Shown here in pieces: positions 42,275-50,623 of a stretch of 64,000 nucleotides of DNA. The DNA lies in NCBI RefSeq assembly GCF_002864685.1, contig NZ_NMQZ01000012.1, positions 54,490 to 118,489 of the forward strand. Direction: 5' to 3'. Positions within the stretch are counted from its first letter, which is position 1. Each line of letters starts with the position of its first letter. Both the position numbers and the translations under genes were made by a program. The stretch is from Alloalcanivorax mobilis (GTDB lineage: Bacteria > Pseudomonadota > Gammaproteobacteria > Pseudomonadales > Alcanivoracaceae). The notes under the pieces were generated by a model that saw only the letters and a program-made list of their open reading frames with translations, was not told where the DNA came from and searched no databases.

Positions 42275-42643
42275 ATGGCCGATTACACGATTTATCACAA
42301 TCCGCGCTGTTCGAAATCCCGCCAGACCCTGGCGCTGCTTGAGCAACACGGCATTGAACCGCGCGTGATCCGCTATCTGGATACGCCGCCGGACGCGGCG
42401 ACCCTGCGCGCGCTGGTCAACAAGCTGGGGCTGGCGCGCGCCCACGATCTGTTGCGCACCGGCGAGAGCGAATACGCCGAGGCCGGCCTTAGCGCGGACG
42501 CCGGCGACGCCGCCGTGATCCAGGCGCTGGTGGCGCACCCGAAACTGCTGGAACGCCCGGTGGTGGTCAAGGGCGACCAGGCGGTGCTGGGGCGCCCGCC
42601 GGAAAACGTGCTTACGCTGATCGCGGACCCACGGGATCGCTGA
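42275..42643 (+). CDS. arsC: Arsenate reductase (glutaredoxin-type ArsC)
   Basis: 122-residue ArsC/Spx-fold protein. The active Cys12 is in NPRCSKSRQTL and the arginines of the arsenate site are in RPVVVKGDQAVLGRPPENV near 95-112. Start at ATG 42275. No ars operon genes are nearby, so it may be the solitary housekeeping copy (YffB/ArsC group). Divergent from yihY and followed by wrbA. Confidence 0.9.
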   Translation: MADYTIYHNPRCSKSRQTLALLEQHGIEPRVIRYLDTPPDAATLRALVNKLGLARAHDLLRTGESEYAEAGLSADAGDAAVIQALVAHPKLLERPVVVKGDQAVLGRPPENVLTLIADPRDR

Positions 42644-43282
<639 letters not shown>

Positions 43283-43290
43283 ACCACCAA

Positions 43291-43322
43291 ACACTGAAAA
43301 CTGAAAACTGAAAACTGAAAAC
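43291..43322. repeat. Single CTGAAAA heptamer array
   Basis: Four to five CTGAAAA units between wrbA and the DUF2069 gene, with no inverted partner. It ends 22 bases before the start codon of the next gene. Confidence 0.85.
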
Positions 43323-43344
43323 CAATCGAACCCCAGGACCCCCA

Positions 43345-43686
43345 ATGCTGAACACCCTGCTGCGCCTGACCTTCCTGTTTCTGCTGGTGATCGGCTGCGC
43401 CGGTTTGTTCTGGTTCTCGCCACCGAATGCCCCGGCTACCTTGCCGGCTCTGCTGGCGCTGATTATTTACGGCCCGTTGCTGCTGGTCGGCCTGGCGGCG
43501 ATGCGCCTGCATCCCCGCTCGCTGACCTGGCTGTGTTTCCTGCTGCTGTTCTATTTCTGCGGCTATGTGGTGCAGGCGTTCAACCCACCGCCGGTGCGCA
43601 CCCTGGCGGTGGTGGAAATTTCGCTGACGGTGGTGCTGTTCGTGCTGTGCATGGTGGTGATCCGACGGGGAAGCCGTGCTGATTGA
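43345..43686 (+). CDS. DUF2069 inner-membrane protein
   Basis: 113 residues with four hydrophobic helices covering nearly the whole chain. The order LTFLFLLVIGCAGLFWF, LIIYGPLLLVGLAAMRLH, LTWLCFLLLFYFCGYVVQAF, VEISLTVVLFVLCMVVI is that of DUF2069, often found next to wrbA in gammaproteobacteria. Function unknown. The next gene (RDD) starts inside its end, 11 bases before the stop. Confidence 0.85.
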   Translation: MLNTLLRLTFLFLLVIGCAGLFWFSPPNAPATLPALLALIIYGPLLLVGLAAMRLHPRSLTWLCFLLLFYFCGYVVQAFNPPPVRTLAVVEISLTVVLFVLCMVVIRRGSRAD

Positions 43687-44353
43687 TGACCAGATCCACA
43701 TCGACACCCCGGAAGGCGCGCGGCTGACTCTGTCACCGGCCGGCCCGCTGCCGCGGGCGTTGGCCTACGGCATCGATTTTCTGATCCGTGGCGTGATTCT
43801 GCTGGTGGTGGCGCTGCCGATGACCCTGTTCGGCGAAGGCGGCAGCGGTGTCTATCTGGTGCTGCTGTTTTTACTGGAGTGGTTTTACCCGGTGTTCTTT
43901 GAAGCGTTCAACCAGGGGCGCACGCCGGGCAAAAAACGGCTCGGGCTGGCGGTGGTGCACAGCAACGGCGCGCCGTTGGGTTTTAACGGCAGCCTGGTGC
44001 GCAATCTGCTGCGCGCCGCGGACTTGTTTCCAATGTTTTATCTGACCGGCTTCGTGGTGATGCTGATCAGCCCGCGTCAACAACGGCTTGGCGACCTGGC
44101 CGCCGACACCCTGGTGATTCACAGCCCGCCGCCGCCGGCGCTGAGCGGCGCCACCGACAGTGAAGCGGAGCCGCCCGACTGGCCTCTGAGCCGCCAGGAC
44201 CAACAGGTACTGCTGGCCTTCAGCGACCGCGCCGGCGCCCTCAGCGAGGCCCGCCAGCAGGAACTTGCCGCGCTGGCCTACCCGGATCTGCCCCCCGCCG
44301 CCGCCCTGCAACGGCTGCGGCGAGTGGCCCGCCACGTGCTGGGGGCGGCATGA
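43676..44353 (+). CDS. RDD-family membrane protein
   Basis: 225 residues, GTG start with a GGGG SD. The RDD domain (about 22-145) has the namesake Arg in LPRALAYGIDFLI, the Asp that follows, and the GRTPGKKRLGLAVV block; three to four TM helices. The C-terminal 70 residues are soluble and helical. First gene of a cluster with ATGA-type junctions (SpoIIM-like, DUF4129-like, DUF4350, MoxR, DUF58). RDD proteins are thought to act in ion or membrane stress, but the role here is unknown. Confidence 0.85.
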   Translation: MLIDDQIHIDTPEGARLTLSPAGPLPRALAYGIDFLIRGVILLVVALPMTLFGEGGSGVYLVLLFLLEWFYPVFFEAFNQGRTPGKKRLGLAVVHSNGAPLGFNGSLVRNLLRAADLFPMFYLTGFVVMLISPRQQRLGDLAADTLVIHSPPPPALSGATDSEAEPPDWPLSRQDQQVLLAFSDRAGALSEARQQELAALAYPDLPPAAALQRLRRVARHVLGAA

Positions 44354-45324
44354 AGCAAAGCCAGTTCGAGCAACGCTACCGGCCCCAGTGGCAACGCCTG
44401 GAAGCCGCCCTGCAGGGGCTTGAAGGCTCGCGTCGGCGGCGCCGGCAAGCGCCTCTGGCGGCCTTCGCCGCCGATTACCAAAGCCTCTGCCACCAACTGG
44501 CACTGGCCCGCGAACGCGGCTACAGCCTGGCGCTGCAGGAATACCTCAACGCCTTGATGTTGCGGGCTCACCGCCAGCTTTATCGGCAACGCGCGCCGCT
44601 GCTGCCGGCCATGGCGACGTTTCTGGGCAGCGGCTTCCCGCGCGCCGTGCGGCACCTGTGGCGCTGGCATCTGATCAGCACCCTGGCGTTCCTGCTCTCC
44701 GCGCTGCTGGTGTGGGGCATGATTCTTCACGACCCGGAGCTGGTGCACACCGTGGTCGACGGCGACGGCCTCGCCAACCTGGAAGAAATGTACCATCCGG
44801 ATCTGCGCGACGGCGCCGAACGCGACCGCGCCACCGACCTGCGCATGTTCGGCTATTACATCTACAACAACGTGGGCATCGCCTTTCGCACCTTCGCCAG
44901 CGGCTTGCTGCTGGGAGTGGGCGCGTTGCTGGCGATGCTCTTCAACGGCAGTTTCTTCGGCGCCGCCGCCGGGCACCTGAGCCTGGTGGGCGCGGCGCAA
45001 CCGTTCTTTACCTTCGTGATTGCCCACGGCGCCCCCGAGCTGATCGCCATCATGCTCGCCGGCGGCGCCGGCCTGCGCCTGGGCTGGGCGGTGCTCTCAC
45101 CCGGCTCCTGGAGCCGCGTGGAGGCATTGCGCCGCGCCGCGGCGGAGACCTTGCCGGTGATGTACGGCGTTCTCGTGCTGTTGATCCTCGCCGCCTTTAT
45201 CGAGGCGTTCTGGTCGCCCCGTGAGTTGGCGCCGGCGGTGAAATACAGCGTCGGCGCCCTGTGCTGGCTGGCGCTGGCGCTTTACCTGAGCCTGGCCGGA
45301 CGGAACCGCCATGGACCCGAATAA
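44350..45324 (+). CDS. Stage II sporulation protein M-like (DUF95) membrane protein
   Basis: 324 residues. A soluble helical N-terminus (1-105) is followed by six TM helices with the SpoIIM-family pattern YYIYNNVGIAFRTFASGLLLGVGALLAMLFNG and FFTFVIAHGAPELIAIMLAGGAGLRLG. In a non-sporulating bacterium the name is only a family label. Overlaps RDD (ATGA) and overlaps the next gene by 14 bases. Confidence 0.87.
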   Translation: MKQSQFEQRYRPQWQRLEAALQGLEGSRRRRRQAPLAAFAADYQSLCHQLALARERGYSLALQEYLNALMLRAHRQLYRQRAPLLPAMATFLGSGFPRAVRHLWRWHLISTLAFLLSALLVWGMILHDPELVHTVVDGDGLANLEEMYHPDLRDGAERDRATDLRMFGYYIYNNVGIAFRTFASGLLLGVGALLAMLFNGSFFGAAAGHLSLVGAAQPFFTFVIAHGAPELIAIMLAGGAGLRLGWAVLSPGSWSRVEALRRAAAETLPVMYGVLVLLILAAFIEAFWSPRELAPAVKYSVGALCWLALALYLSLAGRNRHGPE

Positions 45325-46804
45325 ACTCAATGCCCGGCTGGCGCCGCGCGGCCCCTGGCAAGCCATCGACCTGGGCACCCGGCTTTATCGGCAGCACTGG
45401 AAACGGGCCACCCTGGTGTGGTTGCTGTTCACCGCCGTGCCGTTCGCCGCCCTGCTCGGCTACGGCGTTTTCAGCGGCGGGCTGTTCTGGCCACTGTTGC
45501 TGTTCTGGTGGCTCAAACCCCTTTGGGAGCGCCCGCAACTGGCCCTGTTCAGCCGCGCGCTGTTCGGCGAATACCCCGCTCCGCTGGCACTGCTGCGCGG
45601 CGTCCGGGGCTATGCTCTGAATGGCCTGGGCGGCCAGCTCAGTTGGCGCCGTTTCAGCCCCAACCGGGGGTTTCTGAACGGCATCTGGCAGTTGGAAGGC
45701 AGCCAGGGCGAGGCGGCGGCCGCCCGCGCCCGAACGCTGCGCCACCGCCCCGGGCAGCGCGCCGGCACGCTGATGATGGTGATGGTGACGCTGGAACAAT
45801 GCCTGACCGCCGCCGTCATTCTGCTCGGCCTGACCCTGATCCCCTGGCAGCTTAATCTGGAATGGAGCGCCTGGTTCGACCAGCAGGGCGTGCTGCATCA
45901 GGCGCTGATCGCCGCCGCCTGGTACCTGGTGCTGGGCGTGCTCGAGCCGCTCTACGTGGCCACCTCGTTCGCGCTGTATCTCAACGAACGCACCTGGCTG
46001 GAAGGCTGGGACCTGCAGCTGGGACTGGCCCGCATCGGCGAGCGGCGGCGCCGGCTGAGCGCCGTCAGCCTGGCTTTGCTGGCGGTTCTGCTGCTGCCCT
46101 GGAGCGTCGAGCCGGCCCGCGCCGCGCCGCCGCCGGACCCGAAACACGACGCCCTGGAGCTGCTCGCCTCGGACACCTTCATGCCCCTGGAAATCCGTGA
46201 CCAGCGGCGGTTACGCGGTGCCGACGAAAGCGACGCGTCAAGCTGGTGGGAACGTCTGCTCAGAAAGCTGATGGACGGCGAGCCGCCCGCCGATCGCGGT
46301 GACGCGCCGTTATCGATGCCCAACTGGCTGGTGCAGACCCTCGGCGCCCTGGTGCTGGTGGCACTGACGGCCCTGCTGGTGTGGATTTTCTGGCAGCGGG
46401 CGCGCGGCGGCGTACCGTTGCCGACGCGCCGGCGCCGCACGCCGGTTCAGGTGGCCGGGCTCGACACCCGCGCCGAAGCCCTGCCCGAGGACCCGCAAGG
46501 CGCGGCCCGGGCGGCGTTGCGCGCCGGCGACGTTCGCGCGGCGCTGGCGTTACTGCTGCGCCAGACCCTGGTCGATCTGTTCCAGCGCCACCCGCTGCCG
46601 CTGCGACCCGGCGCCACCGAACAGGACTGCCTGAGTGCCTACCACCGGGCGCTCGGCGACAGCGAACGGGTATTGCATCTGGAAGCGGTCACCCAGGCCT
46701 GGATGCTGACCGCCTGGGCGCACCGGCCGGCCAGCGTCGAGCGGGTCAATGAACTGATCGACCAGGGCCAACACCTGCACGGCAAACCCGGGGGGCAGCC
46801 ATGA
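45311..46804 (+). CDS. Membrane protein with C-terminal DUF4129-like domain
   Basis: 497 residues. Hydrophobic segments fill 30-75 and 150-260; a further TM helix near 338-358 (LVQTLGALVLVALTALLVWIF) is followed by an Arg-rich linker and a soluble helical domain (LPEDPQGAARAALRAGDVRAALALLLRQTLVDLF... ERVLHLEAVTQAW) like DUF4129. It lies between the SpoIIM-like and DUF4350 genes, both overlapping (14 and 4 bases). Function unknown; the context argues for a subunit of a membrane complex served by MoxR. Confidence 0.8.
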   Translation: MDPNKLNARLAPRGPWQAIDLGTRLYRQHWKRATLVWLLFTAVPFAALLGYGVFSGGLFWPLLLFWWLKPLWERPQLALFSRALFGEYPAPLALLRGVRGYALNGLGGQLSWRRFSPNRGFLNGIWQLEGSQGEAAAARARTLRHRPGQRAGTLMMVMVTLEQCLTAAVILLGLTLIPWQLNLEWSAWFDQQGVLHQALIAAAWYLVLGVLEPLYVATSFALYLNERTWLEGWDLQLGLARIGERRRRLSAVSLALLAVLLLPWSVEPARAAPPPDPKHDALELLASDTFMPLEIRDQRRLRGADESDASSWWERLLRKLMDGEPPADRGDAPLSMPNWLVQTLGALVLVALTALLVWIFWQRARGGVPLPTRRRRTPVQVAGLDTRAEALPEDPQGAARAALRAGDVRAALALLLRQTLVDLFQRHPLPLRPGATEQDCLSAYHRALGDSERVLHLEAVTQAWMLTAWAHRPASVERVNELIDQGQHLHGKPGGQP

Positions 46805-48075
46805 AGCGCGCCTGGCCCTGGCTGTTCGCCCTGCTGCTGGTGGCGGCGGTAGGCGGTTATTTCGCGCTGACCGAACCGGTACGCCGGGTGGTCGCTGGCG
46901 AGCTCGACGCCAGCGTGCGCCACAATCCGTACTACGCGGCCCAGGCGCTGCTGCGCCAATGGGGCCACGACACCCGCCGGGTGTTCAGCACGCGCGCCCT
47001 GTTTCCCCTGCCCGACCCAGGCACCACCCTGGTGCTGGACGGCAACCGGGGCGAGCTGGGCGACGACCGGGTGGCTGAGCTGCTGCGCTGGGTGCACCGC
47101 GGTGGCCACCTGATCGTGGCGGCCCGGCCGGTGCCGGATTGGGACCGGGACCCCCGCGCCACCGCGCCGCAATGGCGGCGCCATGACCCGCTGCTCTACG
47201 ACGTCGGCGTCACCGCCCACGACAAGCCCGCCGATCCCGGGCAGACGGCGGCGGCACCGCTGGACGATCTGATCGACCGCTTTACGCCGCTCCAGGATCT
47301 GCTGCTGGAATACTGCCTGAACAACCCCACCGATGAGCAACGGGCGCAATGCGAGCGTCTCACCTGCGAGGCGCCCGAGTACGCGCCGCCAGCGACCAGC
47401 CGCGATCTGGACACTCAACCGCGCCGCTTCGGTCTCGACGACGCCCTGGTGCTGATCCACGAACCCACCGGCGGCGCCGACCAGACGGTGGTCGCCCGCG
47501 CCGACAACGACCTGGGCGACAAGCTGGTGGCGCTGCGCGTGGGCGCCGGCCAGGTCACCGTGCTCACCGGTCTGGCCCTGTGGGACAACGACCACCTGCT
47601 GTATTTCGATCATGCCTGGTTGCTGGCCGCCCTGGCCGGTTCCGGGCCGGTGTGGTTCGTGCAGGGCATCGCCATGCCGCCGCTGCCCTTGTGGCTGTGG
47701 GAACACGCCTGGCCACCGTTGCTGGCCCTGCTGCTGGCGCTGGCATTTTGGTTGTGGCGGCGCCTGCCGCGCCCTGGCGTGACCTGGCAGCGGCCGGTCG
47801 CCCAGGGCGCCGATTACCTGGGCCACCTGCGTGCCCTGGGCCACTTTCATTGGCGCACCGGCCAGGCGCGGGCCTTGATCGACCCCTTGCAACACCAGGC
47901 GCTGCGCCGCATTCAGCTGCTTCACCCGGACCCGGACACCGCCCTGACACTGGCCGCCGAGCGGCTCGCGGTGCCCCCGGAACGCCTTCATCAGGCACTC
48001 GCCCCACCCACCAGGGAGCACGCGCAATGGACCGAGCGCGTGGCCCTGTTGCAACAGATCAGGAGTCGATTATGA
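46801..48075 (+). CDS. DUF4350-domain membrane protein
   Basis: 424 residues. One N-terminal TM helix (WPWLFALLLVAAVGGYFAL), a large periplasmic-type domain with the DUF4350 pattern (NPYYAAQALLRQWGHDTRR, LVLDGNRGELGDDRVAELLRWVHRGGHLIVAA), and a second TM helix near 290-316, then a short cytoplasmic tail. The fold resembles a glutamine-amidotransferase-like domain without catalytic residues that I can identify. Starts and ends in ATGA overlaps. Confidence 0.83.
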   Translation: MKRAWPWLFALLLVAAVGGYFALTEPVRRVVAGELDASVRHNPYYAAQALLRQWGHDTRRVFSTRALFPLPDPGTTLVLDGNRGELGDDRVAELLRWVHRGGHLIVAARPVPDWDRDPRATAPQWRRHDPLLYDVGVTAHDKPADPGQTAAAPLDDLIDRFTPLQDLLLEYCLNNPTDEQRAQCERLTCEAPEYAPPATSRDLDTQPRRFGLDDALVLIHEPTGGADQTVVARADNDLGDKLVALRVGAGQVTVLTGLALWDNDHLLYFDHAWLLAALAGSGPVWFVQGIAMPPLPLWLWEHAWPPLLALLLALAFWLWRRLPRPGVTWQRPVAQGADYLGHLRALGHFHWRTGQARALIDPLQHQALRRIQLLHPDPDTALTLAAERLAVPPERLHQALAPPTREHAQWTERVALLQQIRSRL

Positions 48076-49043
48076 CCGCCCCGCAAACCCTTGAAGAGGC
48101 GTCGGCGCTGGCCGGGCGCATCGAAACCCAGCTCAACCAGGTTCTGATCGGCCAGCCGGCGGTCACCCGCCAGGTGATGATTGCCCTGATCACCGGCGGC
48201 CATGTGCTGATCGAAGGCGTGCCCGGGCTCGGCAAAACCCTGCTGGCGCGCAGCCTGGCGCGGGTGCTGGCGCTGTCGTTTCAGCGCATCCAGTTCACCC
48301 CCGACCTGATGCCCTCGGACGTCACCGGCCATTCCATCTACAACGCCCGCGAAGAGCGCTTCAAAGTGCAGCGCGGCCCGGCCTTCACCAACCTGCTGCT
48401 GGCCGATGAAATCAACCGCGCGCCGGCGAAAACCCAGGCGGCGCTGCTGGAGGTGATGCAGGAACGGCAGATCACCATTGAAGGCGAAAGCTTCGCCCTG
48501 GACGCGCCGTTCGTGGTGCTCGCCACCCAGAACCCCCTCGACCAGGAAGGCACCTACCCGCTTCCGGAAGCGGAACTGGACCGTTTTCTGTTCAAGATCG
48601 TGATCGGCTACCCGGATCAGCAACACGAAAGCCGCATGGTCAGCATGGTGCTCGACGGCACCCTGCCGGACAGCCTGGAAGCGGCCTCGTTGAGCCCGGT
48701 CACCGATGCCGCTGGCATCCTTGCCCTGACCCGCGCCGCCGGGCAGGTTCTGCTCGACGAGGCGATTCTCGATTACCTGCTGCGTCTGGTGCGCGCCACC
48801 CGCGACCACCCGGCCCTGGTGCAGGGCGCCAGCCCCCGTGCCAGCATCGCGCTGGCGCGCAGCGCCAAGACCCAGGCGCTGCTCAGCGGCCGCGACTTCG
48901 TGATTCCCGACGATGTCAAAACCGTGGCCGCGCCGGTGCTGCGCCACCGCCTGCGCCTGGGCGTGGACGCCGACATCGAAGGCCAGACCGTGGAATCGGT
49001 GCTGGTGCACCTGCTGGAACAGGTAGAGGCACCGCGGCAATGA
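48072..49043 (+). CDS. MoxR-family AAA+ ATPase
   Basis: 323-residue AAA+ chaperone. Walker A GVPGLGKT (49-56), Walker B LLLADEINRA (about 110-119), sensor 1 VLATQNPLDQEGTYPLPEAELDRF with the Arg finger region downstream. MoxR proteins remodel partners that carry VWA domains; here the DUF58 protein next door is the likely partner. Start at ATG 48072 overlaps the DUF4350 stop. Confidence 0.95.
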   Translation: MTAPQTLEEASALAGRIETQLNQVLIGQPAVTRQVMIALITGGHVLIEGVPGLGKTLLARSLARVLALSFQRIQFTPDLMPSDVTGHSIYNAREERFKVQRGPAFTNLLLADEINRAPAKTQAALLEVMQERQITIEGESFALDAPFVVLATQNPLDQEGTYPLPEAELDRFLFKIVIGYPDQQHESRMVSMVLDGTLPDSLEAASLSPVTDAAGILALTRAAGQVLLDEAILDYLLRLVRATRDHPALVQGASPRASIALARSAKTQALLSGRDFVIPDDVKTVAAPVLRHRLRLGVDADIEGQTVESVLVHLLEQVEAPRQ

Positions 49044-49059
49044 TCGGTGTTGTTGGGTC

Positions 49060-49086
49060 TGACGTCGGACGTCCGACGTCCGACGC
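49060..49086. repeat. CGGACGT heptamer array forming a 20-bp perfect palindrome
   Basis: GACGTCGGACGTCCGACGTC at 49061-49080 is a perfect palindrome made of 7-bp-spaced GACGTC cores. It lies between moxR and the DUF58 gene. A short direct duplication (TGTCACCTGCTGGAG twice, 49137-49166) follows before the DUF58 start. Confidence 0.85.
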
Positions 49087-49171
49087 TTAACCGCAAACGG
49101 AGAGTCTCGGTGGGCTACCGCGAGAAGTGGCACACCTGTCACCTGCTGGAGTGTCACCTGCTGGAGAGAGC

Positions 49172-50506
49172 ATGGCTATAAGACCAGGACGGCGCTTGAT
49201 TCAGTGTCTGCTGGCGTGGGCGGCGCTGGGGGCGCTGCCGTTGGTGGCGCGGGCCTGGCTGCCGGAGCTGACCCTGGCGGCGCTGCTGGCCTGGCTCGGT
49301 GCCGGTCTGGCCGGCGCCCTGTGGGCGTTGAACGACGCCCGTCGCCTGCGCGCCCGCCCCATGCCCATTGCCGAGCGGCGGCTGCCAGCGGCATTGTCGG
49401 TGGGCGTCGCCGAAAGCGTGGTGCTGCACCTGCACGGCCAGGGCCGCGACGAACACTGGCTGGTGGCCGACCACCACCCCGCCGACGACCCACACACCGG
49501 CTTGCCAGTGCGTGTGGCGCTGGCCGCCGGCAAGCCAGTCACCGAAGTTCGCTACCCTTACCGGCCCACCCGCCGTGGCCGGGTGGCGTTCGGCGACATC
49601 GAGCTGTGGCGGCCCTCGCCGGGCCGTCTCTGGGAGGGCCGCTGCCAGGTGCCGGCGGCCAGGCAGGTGCCGGTGTATCCGGATTTCTCGCCGATTGCCC
49701 GCGCCGCCCTGGCGGTGGACAAAAGCACCGCCCGGTTTGGCCTGCGTGTGCAGCCGCGCTCCGGCGAGGGGTTGGAATTCCATGAGTTGCGCGATTATCA
49801 AAGCGGCGACAGCCCGCGCCGCATTGACTGGAAAGCCAGTGCCCGCCGCCAGCGGCTGATCTCCCGGCATTTCCAGGATGAGCAAAACCAGACCTTGTGG
49901 ATTCTGCTCGACGGCGGCCGCCGCATGGGCCTGCCGATTGGCGAATTGACCGCTTTCGACCACGGCCTCAATGCGGCCCTGTTGCTGGCCTGGTCCGCCC
50001 TGCGCCTGGGCGATCGCAGCGGCGCCATGCTGTTTTCCGCAGAGCCGCCGCGCTGGATCGACCCGGTGCGCGGTGCCAGTGGCATCCACCAGCTTTTAAA
50101 AGGCTTCTTCGACGTGCACCCCGGCGACCACGCCAGCGATTTCAGCCAGGCGGCGCGTTACTTCCACCGGCGCTGGCCGCGCCGCTCGCTGGTGGTGATT
50201 GTCAGCCGCCTGCAACCGGAAGACAGCGACGATCTGCTCGCCGCCGTGCGTTTGTTGGCCCAGCGCCACCTGGTGATGATCGCCGACCTGCAACTGCCAG
50301 AGCAGGAAAGCGCCCGCCACGCGCCGGTGCGCCAGTTCGAGGACGCCATCGCGGTGGCCGCCGACGCCTGGGAGCAACAACACCGCCGCGACCTGCAACT
50401 GCGTCTGCGCCATGCTGGCGCCCATCTGGTGGCCGCCACCCCGGAACACCTCTCCGAACGCCTTGGCCAGGCCTACCACGACCTCAAAAGCAGCGGCCGC
50501 CTGTAG
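49172..50506 (+). CDS. DUF58-domain protein (MoxR partner)
   Basis: 444 residues. Two N-terminal hydrophobic segments (8-28, 30-50), then the DUF58 core EGLEFHELRDYQSGDSPRRIDWKASARRQRLISRHFQDE (about 215-253), and a VWA-like region (LWILLDGGRRMG, a MIDAS-like DGG). The ATG at 49172 has SD GGAGAGAG. It closes the cluster, 128 bases after moxR, the gap holding a heptamer palindrome. MoxR-DUF58 pairs are widespread; client unknown. Confidence 0.9.
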   Translation: MAIRPGRRLIQCLLAWAALGALPLVARAWLPELTLAALLAWLGAGLAGALWALNDARRLRARPMPIAERRLPAALSVGVAESVVLHLHGQGRDEHWLVADHHPADDPHTGLPVRVALAAGKPVTEVRYPYRPTRRGRVAFGDIELWRPSPGRLWEGRCQVPAARQVPVYPDFSPIARAALAVDKSTARFGLRVQPRSGEGLEFHELRDYQSGDSPRRIDWKASARRQRLISRHFQDEQNQTLWILLDGGRRMGLPIGELTAFDHGLNAALLLAWSALRLGDRSGAMLFSAEPPRWIDPVRGASGIHQLLKGFFDVHPGDHASDFSQAARYFHRRWPRRSLVVIVSRLQPEDSDDLLAAVRLLAQRHLVMIADLQLPEQESARHAPVRQFEDAIAVAADAWEQQHRRDLQLRLRHAGAHLVAATPEHLSERLGQAYHDLKSSGRL

Positions 50507-50623
50507 AACCCGCGAACCTCCTTATAACAGAGCTTCACAAATGGCGGCGGCGCGCTGTGCTACGCTTTCGCCATGGGGTCGGGAAGGCACCCCGACGCAA
50601 AAGACCAAAAGCAGGAGCGCGCC

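Noticed and set aside
44350..45324. Sporulation function
   Set aside because: SpoIIM-like is only a family label; nothing else suggests sporulation and the organism is a gammaproteobacterium.
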